A stretch of 64,000 bases of DNA from Pseudomonas sp. CC120222-01a (lineage in GTDB: Bacteria; Pseudomonadota; Gammaproteobacteria; Pseudomonadales; Pseudomonadaceae), in the NCBI RefSeq assembly GCF_003097235.1, contig NZ_QEQQ01000002.1, positions 1 to 64,000 on the forward strand. Reading direction: 5' to 3'. A model generated the notes under the pieces. That model saw only the letters and a list, made by a program, of their open reading frames with translations. It searched no databases and was not told the DNA's origin. The position numbers and the translations under genes are program-made. This document shows, piece by piece, positions 52,339 through 61,970 of the stretch (position 1 is the first letter of the stretch; each line of letters starts with the position of its first letter).

Positions 52339-53961
52339 TTGCCCCATACCGCCCAACGCCGCTGGTACCTCCCGGTCACCCTGACAGCCGCCCTGGTCCT
52401 CCTGCCCCTGAGCGTGCTGTTGCTGTCATGGCAGTCCATCGACCTGCAGATCTGGTCGCACCTGCTCGACACCCAGATGGGCCGCCTGCTGGGCAACACC
52501 GCGACCTTGGTGGTCGGCGTCGGCATCGGCGTCACCCTGCTCGGCGTCAGCCTGGCCTGGCTTACCAGCCTCTGCGAGTTCCCCGGCCGGCGCTGGCTCG
52601 ACTGGGCGCTGATGCTGCCGTTCGCCATTCCGGCCTACGTGCTGGCCTTTGTCTTCGTCGGCCTGCTCGATTTCTCCGGTCCCGTGCAGAGCGCCCTGCG
52701 CGAAGTGTTCGGGCCGATGCGCCTGCCGCGGGTACGCTCCACCGGTGGGGTGATCATCGTCCTGGTTCTGGTGTTCTACCCCTACGTCTACCTGCTGGCG
52801 CGTACGGCGTTCCTGGCCCAGGGCAAGGGCTTGATGGAGGCTGCGCGGGTATTGGGCCTGTCGCCCCTGCAAGCCTTCTGGCGGGTGGCCCTGCCGATGG
52901 CGCGGCCAGCGATTGGTGCGGGCATCGCCTTGGCGCTGATGGAGACCCTGGCCGATTTTGGTGCAGTGTCGGTGTTCAACTTCGATACCTTCACCACAGC
53001 TATCTACAAGACCTGGTACGGCTTCTTCAGCCTGTCCAGCGCGGCCCAGCTGGCCAGCCTGCTGCTGTTGGCAGTGATGCTGGTGCTGTACGGCGAGCGC
53101 CGCGCCCGCGGCGCAACCCGCAGTGGCAACGAGCGCCCGCGTGGGCAGGCGCTCTATCACTTGCGTGGGGTCAAGGCGCTACTTGCCAGCGGCTGGTGCC
53201 TGCTGGTGTTCGCCTGTGCGTTCGTCATTCCACTGCTGCAGTTACTGGTGTGGTGCTGGCAGCGCGGTCGGCATGATCTGGATGAGCGGTATGTCGGCCT
53301 GGTGCTGCATACCTTGTACCTGGGCGGCATGGCCGCCCTGATCACCGTTTGCGTGGCCCTGATGCTGGCCTTCGCCCGCCGTCAGGTCCCGACGGGCGGC
53401 ATCCGTGCCGGTGTCGGCCTGGCCAACCTGGGCTATGCCTTGCCCGGTTCGGTGCTGGCGGTGTCGATCATGCTGGCTTTCAGCTATCTGGACAATCAGC
53501 TGGTTATCCCGCTGTCGACCTGGTTGGGCGGCGCGGGCAAGCCACTGCTGCTGGGCAGCCTGGCCGCCTTGCTGCTGGCTTATCTGGTGCGCTTCCTCGC
53601 CGTGGCCTATGGACCGTTGGAAAGCAGCCTGGAACGTATACGCCCTTCGTTGCCGGAAGCCTCGCGCAGCCTCGGCGTCGGTGGCGTCGGTTTGTTTTTC
53701 AAGGTGTATCTGCCGTTGCTGGTGCCGGGTGCCCTGAGCGCCGCGCTGCTGGTGTTCGTCGATGTGCTCAAGGAAATGCCCGCCACCTTGCTGATGCGCC
53801 CGTTCGGCTGGGACACCCTGGCGGTCAGGGTGTTCGAGATGACCAGCGAAGGCGAATGGGCGCGCGCCTCGCTGCCGGCGCTGACTCTCGTGCTGGTGGG
53901 GCTGTTGCCGGTCATCGGGCTGATCCGCCGTTCGGCTCGTCGCCCGGGTCACAGTCACTGA
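52339..53961 (+). CDS. ferric iron ABC transporter permease (FbpB-like, fused)
   Basis: This protein of about 540 residues has two permease halves of six helices each, as in FbpB. EAA loops are seen in EAARVLGLSPLQAFWRVALP near residue 170 and PEASRSLGVGGVGLFFKVYLP near 440. The start is uncertain: no good ATG exists after the REP pair, so TTG at 52339 (LPHTAQRRW) is the best guess; an ATG at 52276 would start inside the REP. It pairs with the binding protein upstream. Confidence 0.85.
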   Translation: MPHTAQRRWYLPVTLTAALVLLPLSVLLLSWQSIDLQIWSHLLDTQMGRLLGNTATLVVGVGIGVTLLGVSLAWLTSLCEFPGRRWLDWALMLPFAIPAYVLAFVFVGLLDFSGPVQSALREVFGPMRLPRVRSTGGVIIVLVLVFYPYVYLLARTAFLAQGKGLMEAARVLGLSPLQAFWRVALPMARPAIGAGIALALMETLADFGAVSVFNFDTFTTAIYKTWYGFFSLSSAAQLASLLLLAVMLVLYGERRARGATRSGNERPRGQALYHLRGVKALLASGWCLLVFACAFVIPLLQLLVWCWQRGRHDLDERYVGLVLHTLYLGGMAALITVCVALMLAFARRQVPTGGIRAGVGLANLGYALPGSVLAVSIMLAFSYLDNQLVIPLSTWLGGAGKPLLLGSLAALLLAYLVRFLAVAYGPLESSLERIRPSLPEASRSLGVGGVGLFFKVYLPLLVPGALSAALLVFVDVLKEMPATLLMRPFGWDTLAVRVFEMTSEGEWARASLPALTLVLVGLLPVIGLIRRSARRPGHSH

Positions 53962-54084
53962 GGATGCCAGCTTGCGCCCTTGCGGCTACAATGCGCGGCA
54001 TTCGCGCGGCGGTTCCTACAAGAAGAGCTGACGATTAAACGTCATCGACCGCCGCCGCTTCGCCACGCCCGGAAGGAGAAACCC

Positions 54085-55167
54085 ATGGGACAGCGCACGC
54101 TTTTGTACGACTTGCACCTGGCGCTTGGCGCCAAGACGGTCGATTTCGGCGGCTGGGACATGCCGCTGCACTATGGCTCGCAGGTCGAGGAGCACCATCA
54201 GGTGCGCAGCGACTGCGGTGTCTTCGATGTTTCCCACATGACGGTCATCGACATCACCGGCGACGACGCCACGCCCTGGCTGCAACGTCTGCTGGCCAAC
54301 GACGTGGCCCGTCTCGACAGCACCGGCAAGGCGCTGTACAGCCCGTTGCTCAACGAAGACGGCGGGGTCATCGACGACCTGATCGTCTACCGCACACAAG
54401 ACGGCTACCGCCTGGTCACCAACGCGGCCACGCGGGCCAAGGTCATCGACTGGCTACAGCGCCAGAGCGCCGGTTTCAGCGCCTCGTTCGAGGTTCGCCC
54501 AGACCTCGCGATTCTCGCCATCCAGGGCCCCCATGCCCGCGAGAAGGTCGCCGCGCTGCTGAGCCCGGCCCGCGCTGCGCTGATTCGTGAACTGCGCCCG
54601 TTCGAAGGTATTGCCGAAGGTGACTGGTTCATCGCCCGCACTGGCTACACCGGTGAAGACGGGCTGGAAATCATCCTGCCGGGTGATGAGGCCGTAGCAT
54701 TCTTCAACGATCTGGTCGGCGCCGGCATCGCGCCGAGCGGCCTGGGTGCGCGTGACACCCTGCGCCTGGAGGCCGGCATGAACCTGTATGGCCAGGACAT
54801 CGATGAAAGCCACACCCCGCTGACCTCCAACCTGGGCTGGTGCATCGCCTGGGAGCCGGCCGAACGAAACTTCGTCGGCCGTACCGGCCTGTTGGCGGAA
54901 ATCGAGCGCGGTGTGCAGGAAAAACTGGTCGGCCTGGTGCTGGAAGAGCGCGGCGTTCTGCGTGCCCACCAGGTGGTACGTGTAGCCGGGATTGGCGAAG
55001 GGGAGATCACCAGTGGTAGTTTCTCGCCTACGCTGAGCAAATCCATCGCTCTGGCACGCGTGCCCATGGCGACCGGTGACCGTGCCGAGGTCGAGATTCG
55101 CGGCAAATGGTACCCGGTGCGGGTGGTCAGACCGACCTTCGTGCGCCACGGCAAGATTTTGATCTGA
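54085..55167 (+). CDS. gcvT: glycine cleavage system T protein (aminomethyltransferase)
   Basis: This 360-residue enzyme moves the methylene group of glycine to tetrahydrofolate. It begins RTLLYDLHLALGAKTVDFGGWDMP, followed by VFDVSHMT, ARTGYTGEDGLEI and the folate-binding region with GARDTLRLEAGMNLYGQDID. The ATG at 54085 has AAGGAG upstream. It leads gcvT-gcvH-gcvP. I looked for a glycine riboswitch in 53962-54084 and saw none. Confidence 0.95.
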   Translation: MGQRTLLYDLHLALGAKTVDFGGWDMPLHYGSQVEEHHQVRSDCGVFDVSHMTVIDITGDDATPWLQRLLANDVARLDSTGKALYSPLLNEDGGVIDDLIVYRTQDGYRLVTNAATRAKVIDWLQRQSAGFSASFEVRPDLAILAIQGPHAREKVAALLSPARAALIRELRPFEGIAEGDWFIARTGYTGEDGLEIILPGDEAVAFFNDLVGAGIAPSGLGARDTLRLEAGMNLYGQDIDESHTPLTSNLGWCIAWEPAERNFVGRTGLLAEIERGVQEKLVGLVLEERGVLRAHQVVRVAGIGEGEITSGSFSPTLSKSIALARVPMATGDRAEVEIRGKWYPVRVVRPTFVRHGKILI

Positions 55168-55215
55168 ACATTCAACGGCGGGCCGAACCGCTGACCCAAA
55201 CGAGGAATTCAAGAC

Positions 55216-55599
55216 ATGAGCAATATCCCCGCCGATCTGCGTTTCGCCGAAAGCCACGAGTGGGCACGCCTGGAAGCTGATGGCACCGTCACCGTCGGCA
55301 TCAGTGACCACGCCCAGCAAGCGCTGGGTGACGTGGTGTTCGTCGAGCTGGCCGAAGTCGGCAAGACCTTTGCCGCTGGCGACGCAGCCGGTGTGGTCGA
55401 GTCGGTCAAGGCCGCCTCCGACATCTACGCCCCGGTTTCCGGTGAAGTGATCGCGGTCAACGAGGAGCTGGCCGACAGCCCGGAGCTGCTCAACGAAGAA
55501 CCTTATGATTCGTGGATCTTCAAGCTGAAGCCGAGCGACAAGTCGGAGCTGGACAAACTGTTGGACGCTGCCGGCTACAAAGCCCTGATTGGCGAGTAA
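55216..55599 (+). CDS. gcvH: glycine cleavage system H protein
   Basis: This 127-residue lipoyl carrier shuttles the aminomethyl group between the P and T proteins. The lipoylated lysine is K65 in [13 protein letters not shown]. Length is standard. It starts at the ATG at 55216 after GAGGAA, 48 bp behind gcvT. Confidence 0.96.
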   Translation: MSNIPADLRFAESHEWARLEADGTVTVGISDHAQQALGDVVFVELAEVGKTFAAGDAAGVVESVKAASDIYAPVSGEVIAVNEELADSPELLNEEPYDSWIFKLKPSDKSELDKLLDAAGYKALIGE

Positions 55600-55610
55600 C
55601 ACCGCGTCGC

Positions 55611-55698
55611 CTGCTTCGCGGGCACGCCCGCTCCCACAGAGATAGCGTAGGCCTCAGGGCCTGTGGGAGCGGGCTTGCCCGCGAAGAGGCCAGTACAG
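55611..55698. repeat. inverted REP pair between gcvH and gcvP
   Basis: Facing REP elements (GCTTCGCGGGCACGCCCGCT and its inverse) separate gcvH from gcvP, inside a functional operon or at its break. Confidence 0.9.
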
Positions 55699-55783
55699 CC
55701 AGAGCAAGATTCCCCGCAGAATCGGCAATCCTTCCTAGACTTATAAGTCTCCATGACACCTGGTCTAGGAAGAGAGCGTCGAC

Positions 55784-58657
55784 ATGTCCCAGTCGCCATC
55801 CCTGCATCAACTGCAAGAGCTCAACCCTTTCCTGCGCCGCCACCTGGGGCCCGATGCCTCGGAGCAGCAGGCAATGCTCAGCAGCCTCGGCCTCAACAGC
55901 CGCAGCGAGCTGATCGAGCAGACCGTGCCGCCGGGCATCCGCTTCAACCGCGCCCTCGACCTGCCGCCGGCCCTGGATGAACAGGCTGCGTTGGCCAAGC
56001 TGGCCGGCTACGCCGAGCAGAACCAGGTGTGGACCAGCCTCATCGGCATGGGCTACCACGGCACCGTCACGCCCACGGTCATCCTGCGCAACGTGCTGGA
56101 AAACCCCGGCTGGTACACCGCTTACACGCCCTATCAGCCTGAAATTGCCCAAGGCCGCCTGGAGGCGCTGCTCAACTTCCAGCAGATGGTCATCGACCTC
56201 ACCGGGCTGGCGCTGGCTAACGCGTCATTGCTCGATGAGGCCACGGCCGCTGCCGAAGCGATGGCCCTGGCCAAGCGCGTGGCGCGCAACAAGAGCAATG
56301 CGTTCTTTGCCGATGAGCACTGCCATCCACAGACCTTGTCGGTATTGAAAACCCGCGCCGAAGGCTTTGGTTTTCAGTTGATCGTCGACTCTGTGGATAA
56401 CCTCGCCAGGCACCAGGTCTTCGGTGCCTTGCTGCAGTATCCGGATACCCATGGCGAGGTGCGCGACCTGCGCCCGTTGATCGACCAGCTGCACAGCCAA
56501 CAGGCCTTGGCCTGCGTGGCCGCCGACCTGCTCAGCCTGGTTGTGCTGACACCACCCGGCGAACTCGGTGCCGATGTGGTACTGGGTTCGACCCAGCGCT
56601 TTGGCGTACCGATGGGCTACGGCGGCCCGCACGCGGCCTATTTCGCCTGCCGTGATGACTACAAGCGGGCGATGCCCGGGCGCATCATCGGTGTGTCCCG
56701 CGATGCCCGTGGCAACACGGCACTGCGCATGGCCCTGCAAACCCGCGAGCAGCATATCCGCCGCGAAAAGGCCAACTCCAACATCTGCACCGCCCAAGTG
56801 CTGCTGGCCAACATCGCCAGTTTCTATGCGGTTTATCACGGCCCGGAAGGGTTGCAGCGCATCGCCCAGCGGGTGCACCGGCTGACCTTCGTGCTGGCCG
56901 CAGGCCTTGAGGCCAAAGGCATCAAACGCCTCAATCAGCACTTTTTCGACACCTTGACCCTGGATGTCGGTGGCGCGCAGGCAGCAATCATCGAAAGTGC
57001 CGAGGCTGCCCACATCAACCTGCGCATTCTGGGGCGCGGCCACCTGGGCGTAAGCCTGGACGAAACCTGCAGTGAAGCCACCGTGCAGCGGCTGCTGGAT
57101 ATTTTCCTGGGCGTCGATCACGGCCTGGACATCGCCACGCTCGACCAGCACGCGCTGCCCGAAGGCATCCCCGCTGCGCTGGTGCGACGCACGCCGTTCC
57201 TCAGCCATCCGGTGTTCAACCTGCACCACAGCGAAACCGAGATGCTGCGCTACCTCAAGCAGCTGGAGAGCAAGGACCTGGCGCTGAACCAGTCGATGAT
57301 CCCGCTCGGCTCCTGCACCATGAAACTCAACGCCACCAGCGAGATGATCCCCATCACCTGGCCTGCTTTCGCCCAGCTTCACCCCTTTGCCCCCGCCGCG
57401 CAGGCCACGGGCTACAAGGCGATGATCGACGAGCTGGAACGCTGGTTGTGCGCCATCACCGGCTTCGACGCCATCTGCATGCAACCCAACTCCGGCGCCC
57501 AGGGGGAATACGCCGGGCTCATGGCCATTACCCGTTATCACCGCAGCCGTCATGAGCCTCAGCGCACGCTGTGCCTGATCCCGTCGTCGGCACATGGCAC
57601 CAACCCGGCCTCGGCGCAGATGGCGGGCATGGAGGTGGTGATCGTCGATTGCGACGATGCTGGCAACGTCGACCTCGAAGACCTCAAGGCCAAGGCCCAT
57701 GCCGCCGGCGCGAAGCTGTCGTGCCTGATGGTCACTTATCCCTCGACCCATGGTGTGTACGAAGAGGGCATCCGCGAGATCTGCGAGGTGATTCACCAGC
57801 ACGGTGGCCAGGTGTACATGGATGGCGCCAACCTCAACGCTCAGGTCGGCCTGGCGCGACCTGCGGACATCGGTGCCGATGTTTCACACATGAACCTGCA
57901 CAAGACGTTCTGCATCCCCCATGGAGGTGGTGGCCCAGGCATGGGGCCGATTGGCATCCGTGCGCATCTGAAACCGTTTGTCGCCAGCCACCCGGTAGTG
58001 CCCGTTCCGGGCCTGGACCCGAATAACACGGCGGTCAGCGCCGCGCCCTGGGGCAGTGCGAGCATCCTGCCGATCAGCTGGATGTACATCGCCATGATGG
58101 GCCCACAGCTTGCCGATGCCAGTGAAGTGGCGATCCTCTCGGCCAATTACCTGGCCAGCCAGCTCGGCGGCGCGTTCCCGGTGCTGTACCGCGGGCGCAA
58201 CCAGCGTGTGGCCCATGAGTGCATCCTCGACTTGCGCCCGCTCAAGGCGCAGACCGGCATTACCGAGGAGGACGTCGCCAAGCGCCTGATGGACTATGGC
58301 TTCCATGCCCCGACCATGTCATTCCCGGTGCCGGGGACCTTGATGGTCGAACCCACCGAAAGCGAGTCGAAGGCCGAGCTGGACCGCTTCGTTGAGGCGA
58401 TGTTGGCGATTCGGGCAGAGATTGCCGAGGTGCAGGAGGGTAACTGGCCCGCGGAAGACAACCCGCTCAAGCATGCGCCGCATACCTTGGCCGATGTGCT
58501 GGCGCCGTGGAACCGGCCTTACAGCCTGGAGCAGGCGGTTGCGCCCAGTACTCACGTGCGCCTGCACAAGTACTGGCCAGCGGTGAACCGGGTCGACAAC
58601 GTGTATGGGGACAGGAATCTGTTCTGTGCTTGCGTGCCGGTGGAGGCTTACCGGTAA
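55784..58657 (+). CDS. gcvP: glycine dehydrogenase (decarboxylating), P protein
   Basis: This 957-residue PLP enzyme decarboxylates glycine. The PLP lysine is K707 in [19 protein letters not shown]. The N-terminal half (inactive duplicate) has [17 protein letters not shown] and a matching [14 protein letters not shown] motif. Length matches GcvP. The ATG at 55784 has a poor Shine-Dalgarno (AGAGCG). Confidence 0.96.
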   Translation: MSQSPSLHQLQELNPFLRRHLGPDASEQQAMLSSLGLNSRSELIEQTVPPGIRFNRALDLPPALDEQAALAKLAGYAEQNQVWTSLIGMGYHGTVTPTVILRNVLENPGWYTAYTPYQPEIAQGRLEALLNFQQMVIDLTGLALANASLLDEATAAAEAMALAKRVARNKSNAFFADEHCHPQTLSVLKTRAEGFGFQLIVDSVDNLARHQVFGALLQYPDTHGEVRDLRPLIDQLHSQQALACVAADLLSLVVLTPPGELGADVVLGSTQRFGVPMGYGGPHAAYFACRDDYKRAMPGRIIGVSRDARGNTALRMALQTREQHIRREKANSNICTAQVLLANIASFYAVYHGPEGLQRIAQRVHRLTFVLAAGLEAKGIKRLNQHFFDTLTLDVGGAQAAIIESAEAAHINLRILGRGHLGVSLDETCSEATVQRLLDIFLGVDHGLDIATLDQHALPEGIPAALVRRTPFLSHPVFNLHHSETEMLRYLKQLESKDLALNQSMIPLGSCTMKLNATSEMIPITWPAFAQLHPFAPAAQATGYKAMIDELERWLCAITGFDAICMQPNSGAQGEYAGLMAITRYHRSRHEPQRTLCLIPSSAHGTNPASAQMAGMEVVIVDCDDAGNVDLEDLKAKAHAAGAKLSCLMVTYPSTHGVYEEGIREICEVIHQHGGQVYMDGANLNAQVGLARPADIGADVSHMNLHKTFCIPHGGGGPGMGPIGIRAHLKPFVASHPVVPVPGLDPNNTAVSAAPWGSASILPISWMYIAMMGPQLADASEVAILSANYLASQLGGAFPVLYRGRNQRVAHECILDLRPLKAQTGITEEDVAKRLMDYGFHAPTMSFPVPGTLMVEPTESESKAELDRFVEAMLAIRAEIAEVQEGNWPAEDNPLKHAPHTLADVLAPWNRPYSLEQAVAPSTHVRLHKYWPAVNRVDNVYGDRNLFCACVPVEAYR

Positions 58658-58677
58658 GGCTTGGGATCGGTTCTGGA

Positions 58678-58767
58678 TTCTTCGCGGGCAAGCCCGCTCC
58701 CACAGGTATCTCGCGGGCTTCAGGCTTGTGCTTTCCCTGTGGGAGCGGGCTTGCCCGCGAAGCAGGC
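58678..58767. repeat. inverted REP pair
   Basis: TTCGCGGGCAAGCCCGCTCC and its inverse lie between the convergent gcvP and DUF2388 genes. Confidence 0.9.
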
Positions 58768-58774
58768 GGCGCGG

Positions 58775-59089
58775 TTACTCGGCTACCGCGTTCTTGGCCA
58801 GGATGGCGTTGGCCAGTTCCATGTCCGAGGCTTGCATCCCTGGGTTCTCGGCACGCACCTGCTGCAGCGCCTGCTCCAGGAACGGCCCGCGAATCGCACC
58901 CTCGCTGGCGACGAAGCTGCCGGCGTCATCCTGCGCCGCGAGTACCAGCTTGTGGTCGTGCGAAGTGATGTAGCTCGACGCCGTGGTCGCGCCGGAAGTC
59001 ATTACGTTACGCCAGAAGGTATCGGCCATGGCAGAGCCAACAGGCAGCGAAAGCAGGGCAGCAGCTGCGATGGCGGTTTTGAGACGCAT
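58775..59089 (-). CDS. small secreted DUF2388 protein
   Basis: This 104-residue protein has a signal peptide (KTAIAAAALLSLPVGSAMA) and a mature domain with TFWRNVMTSGATTASSYITS, then DDAGSFVASEGAIRGPFLEQAL, matching the DUF2388 group of small pseudomonad proteins. The ATG at 59089 follows GAGGTG; the frame extends to 59182 but that part does not look like a signal peptide. Function is unknown. Confidence 0.78.
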   Translation of the reverse strand: MRLKTAIAAAALLSLPVGSAMADTFWRNVMTSGATTASSYITSHDHKLVLAAQDDAGSFVASEGAIRGPFLEQALQQVRAENPGMQASDMELANAILAKNAVAE

Positions 59090-59178
59090 GATGAAACACC
59101 TCGAAGGGTGAGGGTTGGGAATGGCCGTTTTGATCCCGAAAAATGGGCGCAAGTTCCTTGAATACAAGGGTTTTTTGC

Positions 59179-60855
59179 TCACGAACAGACCCGTAGCACC
59201 TCCTCGGAACGGGTCAGCCCACGGGCCACTTTTGCCTCCCCACAGCTGCGCAAATCCTGTAACCCTTCAGCTAGAGCCTGCCGTTGCAGCTCGGCCAGAT
59301 CGGTGCTGGCGCCTATCCGTGCACGCAGGCTATCGCTCGGGATCAGCAGTTCGAACAAGCCAGTACGGCCAAAGTAGCCGGTGCCTCGACAGACCTGGCA
59401 TGGATCGTTCGATGGGCGGCCCTGGCAGGCTTGGCAGAGCAGGCGTATCAGGCGCTGGGCCATGACCCCGCCCAGGGTCGCCCGGATCAGGTAATCGGCC
59501 ACCCCCAGCTCAAGCAGGCGGGTAATGGCGCTACAGGTGTCATTGGTGTGCAGGGTCGAGAGTACCAGGTGCCCGGTGAGTGCAGCCTGAACTGCTACCA
59601 GTGCGGTCTCGCGGTCGCGGATTTCACCGATCATGATGATGTCCGGGTCCTGGCGCAGCAGGGTGCGTACGCCCTCGGCAAAGCCCAGGCCCAGCGCCGG
59701 CTGCACCTGCATCTGGTTGAACGCTGGCTCCAGCCGCTCGATCGGGTCTTCGATGGTGCACAGGTTGACCTGCGGCGTGGCCAGCTGCTTGAGGCTGGCG
59801 TAGAGCGTGCTGGTCTTGCCGGAACCGGTAGGCCCGGTGACCAGCAGGATGCCCTGGCGGCGCTGCAGCAGCGTTTGCCACTGGGCCAGTGGCTCGCCCT
59901 CCAGGCCCAATTGGTCGAAGTCCTCCTGCAGCTGGCGCGGGTCGAACAAGCGCAACACCAGTTTTTCACCAAAGGGCGTCGGCAGCGTGGAAAGGCGCAG
60001 CTCAACTTCGCTGCCGCCTGGCAGGCTGCTCTTCACCCGGCCGTCCTGCGGGCGGCGCTTCTCCGCTACATCCATCCGGCCCAGGTGTTTCAGGCGGCTG
60101 ACCACGGCCAGGGTGACACTGGCCGGGAAGGCGTAGACCGTGTGCAGCAGCCCATCGATGCGGTAGCGCAGGTGGCCTTGTTCGCGACGTGGCTCCAGAT
60201 GGATATCGCTGGCACGTTGCTCGATGGCGTACTGCAGCAGCCAGTCGACGATATGCACGATGTGCGCGTCATCGGCCGTTGCGTCTGCTTGCCGCTTGCC
60301 GAGCTCAAGCAAGTGTTCGAGCTCGCCCAGGCTGGTTGCTTGCTGGTGCTGCGCACCTTGTACCGAGTGGGCCAGGCGAAACAGCGACTGACCCAGTTGG
60401 CGAATCTGCAGCGGGCTGGCCAGCACGCGGCGGATCGGTTTGCCAAGGCTACGCGCCAGGTCGGCCTGCCATAGCTGTTGGTAGGGTTCGGCACTGGCCA
60501 CGGTGATGGCGTTGGCGTCGTTGGCCACGATCAGGATGCCGTGGCGTTGCGCGAAGGCGGGGGAGATCAGGCCATTGACCTGGGCCAGGTCGAGCTGCAT
60601 GGGGTCGATGCGCAGGTAGGGCTGGCCGACCTTTTGCGCCAGCCATTGGCAGAGGGCGTCCAGGTTCAGTAGCTGGCCAGGCTGGCAACGATCTTCCAGG
60701 CCCAGGGCCGCGATGGTTTCGAGCGGGTGGTGAGCACTGTAACGGGACGCTTGTTCGCGAACCTGGCATGAGTCGGTGGCGGTCAGGTGCTGGTCGGCCT
60801 GCAAGGCGTCCAGCAGGCTTTTGAGATCGAGGGATTGTTCGTTGAGAGTGAACAT
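59179..60855 (-). CDS. orphan GspE/PilB-family secretion ATPase
   Basis: This 558-residue protein has the full GspE/PilB plan: an N-terminal MshEN-like domain, ASDIHLEPRREQGHLRYRIDG, Walker A GPTGSGKTS (K347), IEDPIERLEPAFNQMQV, Walker B-type DPDIIMIGEIRDRET, and STLHTNDT. A four-Cys zinc motif (CQACQ, later CQVCRG) follows. Such ATPases power type II secretion or type IV pili. No other secretion or pilus gene is nearby. ATG 60855 is my choice; TTG 60891 is possible. It may serve a system encoded elsewhere. Confidence 0.85.
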   Translation of the reverse strand: MFTLNEQSLDLKSLLDALQADQHLTATDSCQVREQASRYSAHHPLETIAALGLEDRCQPGQLLNLDALCQWLAQKVGQPYLRIDPMQLDLAQVNGLISPAFAQRHGILIVANDANAITVASAEPYQQLWQADLARSLGKPIRRVLASPLQIRQLGQSLFRLAHSVQGAQHQQATSLGELEHLLELGKRQADATADDAHIVHIVDWLLQYAIEQRASDIHLEPRREQGHLRYRIDGLLHTVYAFPASVTLAVVSRLKHLGRMDVAEKRRPQDGRVKSSLPGGSEVELRLSTLPTPFGEKLVLRLFDPRQLQEDFDQLGLEGEPLAQWQTLLQRRQGILLVTGPTGSGKTSTLYASLKQLATPQVNLCTIEDPIERLEPAFNQMQVQPALGLGFAEGVRTLLRQDPDIIMIGEIRDRETALVAVQAALTGHLVLSTLHTNDTCSAITRLLELGVADYLIRATLGGVMAQRLIRLLCQACQGRPSNDPCQVCRGTGYFGRTGLFELLIPSDSLRARIGASTDLAELQRQALAEGLQDLRSCGEAKVARGLTRSEEVLRVCS

Positions 60856-60954
60856 CGGCGGCGTCCGTGCCTTGGGGGAGTCCTGGGTCAAGGCTAGCCG
60901 TGCCTGGCGCAGCGAGGTTCGGGAAAGGATTTCGGGATTTTGCGCCGCCAGGCT

Positions 60955-61272
60955 TCAGATCACCGCCAACTCCAGCCGCGCCAGGTTTTCCAGGCTCACC
61001 TCCCCGACACACACCAGGTTGCGCAGTTTTTGCGCAATTACTTCCGCCCGGTGCCAGCTCAACCCGCCGATGCCGACCTCGATGTCGAGCCAGTCTTGCT
61101 GCTGGCTGACCTGCACGCTGTGCGGCGTGAGGAACTGCAGGGCAAACAGGTTGAGCACCCGGCACAGCGTATCTGGCTCGGCTTCGGCCTGAAGGCGATA
61201 GCGTACGGTGCTGTGGCTGGCGCTGGCGGCCCAGGCATTGCTGCGGGGCAGGGGGCGTTCGAGTGCATTCAT
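60955..61272 (-). CDS. small ACT-like protein
   Basis: This 105-residue protein starts at the ATG at 61272 behind GGAGA. The segment VRYRLQAEAEPDTLCRVLNLFALQF, then VSQQQDWLDIEVGIGGLSWHRAEVIAQKLRNLVCV, resembles the ACT fold of IlvM-type acetolactate synthase small subunits. It stands alone and is divergent from an Lrp/AsnC regulator, so amino acid sensing is possible. The ACT call is from pattern only. Confidence 0.6.
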   Translation of the reverse strand: MNALERPLPRSNAWAASASHSTVRYRLQAEAEPDTLCRVLNLFALQFLTPHSVQVSQQQDWLDIEVGIGGLSWHRAEVIAQKLRNLVCVGEVSLENLARLELAVI

Positions 61273-61399
61273 GCTGGGTCTCCGCGAATGTGGGAGAAAT
61301 TCTTGCACGTCGAAGGCGGTATTTTTTCGCTATGATTCCATCGATTTGCTGTTATTGCAGATTGTTCAATTCGAATAAGCGTATTTTGGAGAATTATTC

Positions 61400-61870
61400 A
61401 TGCAAGGCGAACTGGATGCCTACGACCGGCGCATTCTTGAGCTCCTGCAAGAGGACGCGTCGCTGTCCAGTGCACAGATCGCCGAGCGTGTGGGGCTGTC
61501 GCAATCACCCTGCTGGCGCAGGATTCAGCGCTTGAAAGAGGAGGGGGTGATCCGCGGGCAGGTGACCCTGCTGGATCGCAAGAAGGTCGGCTTGAATACG
61601 CAGATCTTCGCCGAGGTGAAACTCAACGCCCACGGTCGCTCCAACTTCACCGAATTCACCGAGGCGATCCGCGGCTTTCCGGAAGTGCTGGAGTGCTATG
61701 TGTTGATGGGGGCGGTGGACTTTTTGTTGCGCATCGTCACTGCGGATATTGAGGCTTATGAGCGCTTCTTCTTCGAAAAGCTGTCGAACGTGCCAGGGAT
61801 TCAGGAAGTGAACTCGATCGTGGCGCTGTCGGAGATCAAGTCCACCACCAGCCTGCCACTATCGAGGTGA
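61400..61870 (+). CDS. Lrp/AsnC-family regulator
   Basis: This 156-residue protein has an N-terminal helix-turn-helix (AYDRRILELLQEDASLSSAQ, then IAERVGLSQSPCWRRIQRL) and a C-terminal RAM domain that binds amino acids (GFPEVLECYVLMGAVDFLLRIV). The ATG at 61400 has TTGGAG upstream. It shares an intergenic region (61273-61399) with the small ACT-like gene, which it may control. Confidence 0.93.
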   Translation: MQGELDAYDRRILELLQEDASLSSAQIAERVGLSQSPCWRRIQRLKEEGVIRGQVTLLDRKKVGLNTQIFAEVKLNAHGRSNFTEFTEAIRGFPEVLECYVLMGAVDFLLRIVTADIEAYERFFFEKLSNVPGIQEVNSIVALSEIKSTTSLPLSR

Positions 61871-61960
61871 GGCCTTCGCGGGCTTGCCCGCTCCCACAGG
61901 CTATCTACAGCCGCGAGAGCGGTGCAGTACCTGTGGGAGCGGGCAAGCCCGCGAAGAAGC
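61870..61960. repeat. inverted REP pair
   Basis: GCCTTCGCGGGCTTGCCCGC and its inverse lie between the Lrp-type gene and the convergent CYTH-CHAD gene. Confidence 0.9.
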
Positions 61961-61970
61961 AGACGCGGTC

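Noticed and set aside
53962..54084. possible glycine riboswitch upstream of gcvT
   Set aside because: The short leader lacks the tandem aptamer motifs; only a small GACG/CGTC stem is seen.
56225..57802. 525-codon open frame on the minus strand
   Set aside because: Antisense to gcvP; shadow of its codon bias.
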